DNA of 7,492 nucleotides, from the NCBI GenBank assembly GCA_041674345.1, contig JBAYVY010000178.1:1-7492 (forward strand), read 5' to 3'. The notes beneath the pieces were generated by a model, which saw only the letters and a list, made by a program, of their open reading frames with translations, searched no databases and was not told where the DNA came from. Within the stretch, counting starts at the first letter, position 1. Each line of letters starts with the position of its first letter. A program made the position numbers and the translations under genes. This document shows, in pieces, positions 5,852 to 7,492 of this stretch. The stretch comes from JBAYVY01 sp041674345. Lineage in GTDB: Bacteria; Planctomycetota; Phycisphaerae; Phycisphaerales; Zrk34.

Positions 5852-6197
5852 GCGATCAGTTTACCGGCGGCATCATGGCATCGCCACGGAAATCAGACGT
5901 CATCCACTTGGATTCAGCGTCCTGTCGCGGATGCCGGTTCGGGACCGCCGCGCGACGGCGATTCGCCAACCGTTATGGGGAATGGATGGTTTTATTTTCG
6001 TCGAAAAACGAACAATCAACCGGTGTAGGCCGAACCCGATTTTGTTCGGAAAAACATGCTGGTTTTTGATATTTCAATTACTTTGTTTTCGTCGAAAACC
6101 GAGTAATCGTTTCAACGATTTCACGTGAGGAAAGCCGGTGGGGAATGGGCGCAGGCCGGGGAGGGGGGGGAGACGCCGAGTCAAAATGAAATTTGTA
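5852..6197 (-). other. 346-bp spacer between transporter and secreted-protein genes
   Basis: No gene is seen. The stretch 5980-6125 is notably AT-rich compared with the rest of the window, as expected for a promoter region of the minus-strand gene starting at 5851, and contains four palindromes described separately. A G-rich run (eight G near 6163-6170) lies between this and the transporter stop. No intrinsic terminator for the transporter gene is visible. Confidence 0.6.
5995..6120. promoter_or_regulatory. Cluster of four palindromes, candidate operators
   Basis: TTTTCGTCGAAAA occurs at 5995-6007 and again at 6086-6098, in the second case with flanks that extend the palindrome to 15 bases. 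Between them is a related string TTTTGTTCGGAAAAAC (6040-6055), part of an inverted pair CCGAAC/GTTCGG at 6030-6049. The three TTTT..TCG..AAAA strings are centred about 45-46 bases apart. A fourth element, AATCGTT TC AACGATT (6105-6120), is a perfect 7+2+7 palindrome. All lie 140-270 bp upstream of the secreted-protein start. Repeated dyads of this kind are typical of binding sites for dimeric repressors; no regulator gene is in the window, and I cannot assign a family. Confidence 0.5.
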
Positions 6198-7388
6198 TCA
6201 GACGGATGTTGGTTTGCCGCCGCGTGACCCGGCGCGGAGCATCAGCGGGAGCAGGCCGAGGGTCAGCAGGGCGGCGCCGAGGAGGTAGGGCGAGCCGGGG
6301 TTGACGGCATAGATCGCGCCGGCGAGGGGGTAGGCGATCATGCGGCCCAGCGAGGTGACGCCCTGGTTCAAACCATGTGCGGAACCTTGCTCGTGATCGG
6401 AGGCGTGGATGGAAAACAGACCGGCCAGCGCGGGGCTGTAAAAACCGGCCCCCAGTCCGATGAGCGTGATGCCGGGCCAGAACCAGATGAGCGGCGGTTG
6501 CACGCCGAACATGACGAAACCGGCGGCGAGGATGACGGAGCCGAGGATGAACGTGCGTTTTTCGCCGAGATGTTTGACGACGGGGCGGATGAGGCCGCCT
6601 TGGACGATGACGCTCATCAGGCCGAAGATGAGGAAGGCGTAACCGGCATGTTCGTCGTCGAAACGGTAGAGGTCTTTGACGTAGAGACTGAGGGTGGGAG
6701 TGAGGATGGACAGGCCGACGGTGGTGAGCAGACCGGCGATGATGAGGATGATGAACACGGGGCGATGGAGCATGGAGCCGGCGGCCTGGGCGGTCAGTTC
6801 GTCGGCGTGAACTTCGGGGCGGCGTGTTTCGCGGAGGAACAACAGGATCGTGAGCAGGGCGAGCGTTTCGCAGATGACCATGAGCCAGCCGACGGCGGGA
6901 TAGCCGAAGTGCTTGGCGACGATTCCGCCGAATGGGAAGCCGACGGTGAGTCCGACGCCGAACGCGGCGCCGAGCAGACCGAGCGCGGCGGTGCGTTTTG
7001 CGGGAGCGGTGACATCGGAAGCGACGGCGAAGGCGAGGGTGGCCTGCACGCCGAAGATGCCGGCGACCAGACGGGAAGCGCCGAGCCACCACAGCGGGGG
7101 GATGCCGGTGAGTTGGCCGAGGGGTTGCGCCAATGCCCAGACGGCGGAGCTGGCGATCGCGCCGAGCATGATGATGGAGAAGACGCGTTTGCGTCCGAGA
7201 CGGTCGGAGAGTTTGCCCCAGAGGGGATTGCTGAAGATTTTGGGCGCGGGGACCATCGCCATGATGATGCCGACGAGCAGGGCGGTGCCGCCGAGGTCCA
7301 GGGTATATCGCGGCAGCGTCGGGAAGATCGCGCCGAGACAGATGATTTCGAGAAACACGACAATGGCGACGGTGAACAGTGGAGGCAT
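6198..7388 (-). CDS. Major facilitator superfamily transporter, drug-efflux (DHA1/TetA-like) type
   Basis: A 396-residue inner-membrane protein with about twelve hydrophobic helices in two halves. Motif A is clear in loop 2-3: GKLSDRLGRKRV (58-69), and a weaker counterpart RPVVKHLGEKRTF (268-280) is in the second half. Helix 5 carries a motif C-like GLTVGFPFGG (146-155), typical of proton-coupled antiporters. A hydrophilic stretch ETRRPEVHADELTAQAAG (187-204) is the central loop. These marks point to a proton-driven exporter of small molecules; the substrate is unknown, and it could equally serve in metabolite export. The length is usual. I use ATG 7388; a TTG at 7397 would add three residues. 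No ribosome binding site is seen. It lies on the same strand as the secreted-protein gene, but the long palindrome-bearing spacer argues for separate control. Repeat island D lies directly upstream. Confidence 0.93.
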   Translation of the reverse strand: MPPLFTVAIVVFLEIICLGAIFPTLPRYTLDLGGTALLVGIIMAMVPAPKIFSNPLWGKLSDRLGRKRVFSIIMLGAIASSAVWALAQPLGQLTGIPPLWWLGASRLVAGIFGVQATLAFAVASDVTAPAKRTAALGLLGAAFGVGLTVGFPFGGIVAKHFGYPAVGWLMVICETLALLTILLFLRETRRPEVHADELTAQAAGSMLHRPVFIILIIAGLLTTVGLSILTPTLSLYVKDLYRFDDEHAGYAFLIFGLMSVIVQGGLIRPVVKHLGEKRTFILGSVILAAGFVMFGVQPPLIWFWPGITLIGLGAGFYSPALAGLFSIHASDHEQGSAHGLNQGVTSLGRMIAYPLAGAIYAVNPGSPYLLGAALLTLGLLPLMLRAGSRGGKPTSV

Positions 7389-7412
7389 GGCGGGCAAGCA
7401 TAGCGGGAGCGA

Positions 7413-7492
7413 AGCGAAGGCGGAAGTGGGAAGGCGGAAGTGTGGGAAGGCGGAAGTTCAGAATGCGGAAACAACCGCCCATCCGAACTTCC
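7413..7492. repeat. Repeat island D: GGAAGGC/GGAAGTG heptads, running out of the window
   Basis: AAGGCGGAAG occurs at 7417-7426, 7431-7440 and 7447-7456, with a weaker copy (AATGCGGAAA) at 7462-7471. Seen as heptads it reads GGAAGTG, GGAAGGC, GGAAGTG and so on, with one or two inserted bases. GGAAGTTC at 7453-7460 has its inverted copy GAACTTCC at the very end (7485-7492), so an opposite arm probably continues beyond the window, as in the other islands. It lies in the 5' region of the transporter gene, within 25-104 bases of its start. Confidence 0.78.

Noticed and set aside
4832..6028. Plus-strand frame of 398 residues
   Set aside because: It lies opposite the signal-peptide protein, is rich in Arg, Gln and His, and has no recognisable motif; it also runs past the gene into the spacer.
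6156..6175. Run of eight G residues, and a run of eight C near 4510, as phase-variation tracts
   Set aside because: Neither lies inside a gene or at a position likely to be a promoter spacer, so there is nothing for length changes to switch.
6375..7403. Plus-strand frame of 342 residues, extremely rich in Glu, Asp and Gly
   Set aside because: It is the antisense shadow of the transporter gene; the composition follows from reading hydrophobic codons on the opposite strand.
6181..7482. Minus-strand frame of 433 residues overlapping the transporter in another phase
   Set aside because: It is dominated by Arg, His and Pro, with no domain; the transporter frame explains the same DNA.

Overview
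The window is GC-rich bacterial DNA with five intact or nearly intact genes, a transposase remnant, and several islands of short periodic repeats arranged as inverted pairs. The S1 protein with a glycine-rich tail, the general lack of Shine-Dalgarno sites at several genes, the IS4-type transposase fragment and the heptad repeat islands suggest an environmental bacterium of the Planctomycetota or a related phylum. This placement is inference from overall character, not from a marker gene.

Left part (1-1969, plus strand): the 3' end of a ribosomal protein S1 gene, a small gene of unknown function, and a stand-alone rhodanese-domain protein. The two spacers between these genes are filled by repeat islands: a 7-bp GATTTGT/CAAATCA family (1129-1214) and a 9-bp CACGGAGAT family (1535-1640). 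Both islands run into neighbouring reading frames, so they lengthen the apparent proteins. Between the rhodanese gene and the convergent aminotransferase lies a third island (1980-2095, CCAATGA heptads) that can fold into one long hairpin and may end transcription from both sides.

Middle part (2107-4477): a 460-residue class III PLP-dependent aminotransferase on the minus strand, started from a good ribosome binding site. Its open frame continues about 600 bp upstream, but that stretch does not look coding. It contains a degenerate copy of the 9-bp repeat and a plus-strand intrinsic terminator with no recognisable gene in front of it. Next comes the N-terminal third of an IS4-type transposase, cut off and presumably dead.

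Right part (4478-7492, minus strand): a secreted helical protein that I cannot assign with confidence, preceded by a region with four palindromes, then a 12-helix major facilitator superfamily transporter. A fourth repeat island (GGAAGGC/GGAAGTG heptads) lies upstream of the transporter and runs out of the window.

The genes do not form an obvious single pathway. No tRNA, rRNA, CRISPR array or defence system is visible. The most unusual content is the set of repeat islands: different sequences, the same design (short period of 7 or 9 bp, two arms in inverted orientation), in nearly every spacer of this window.
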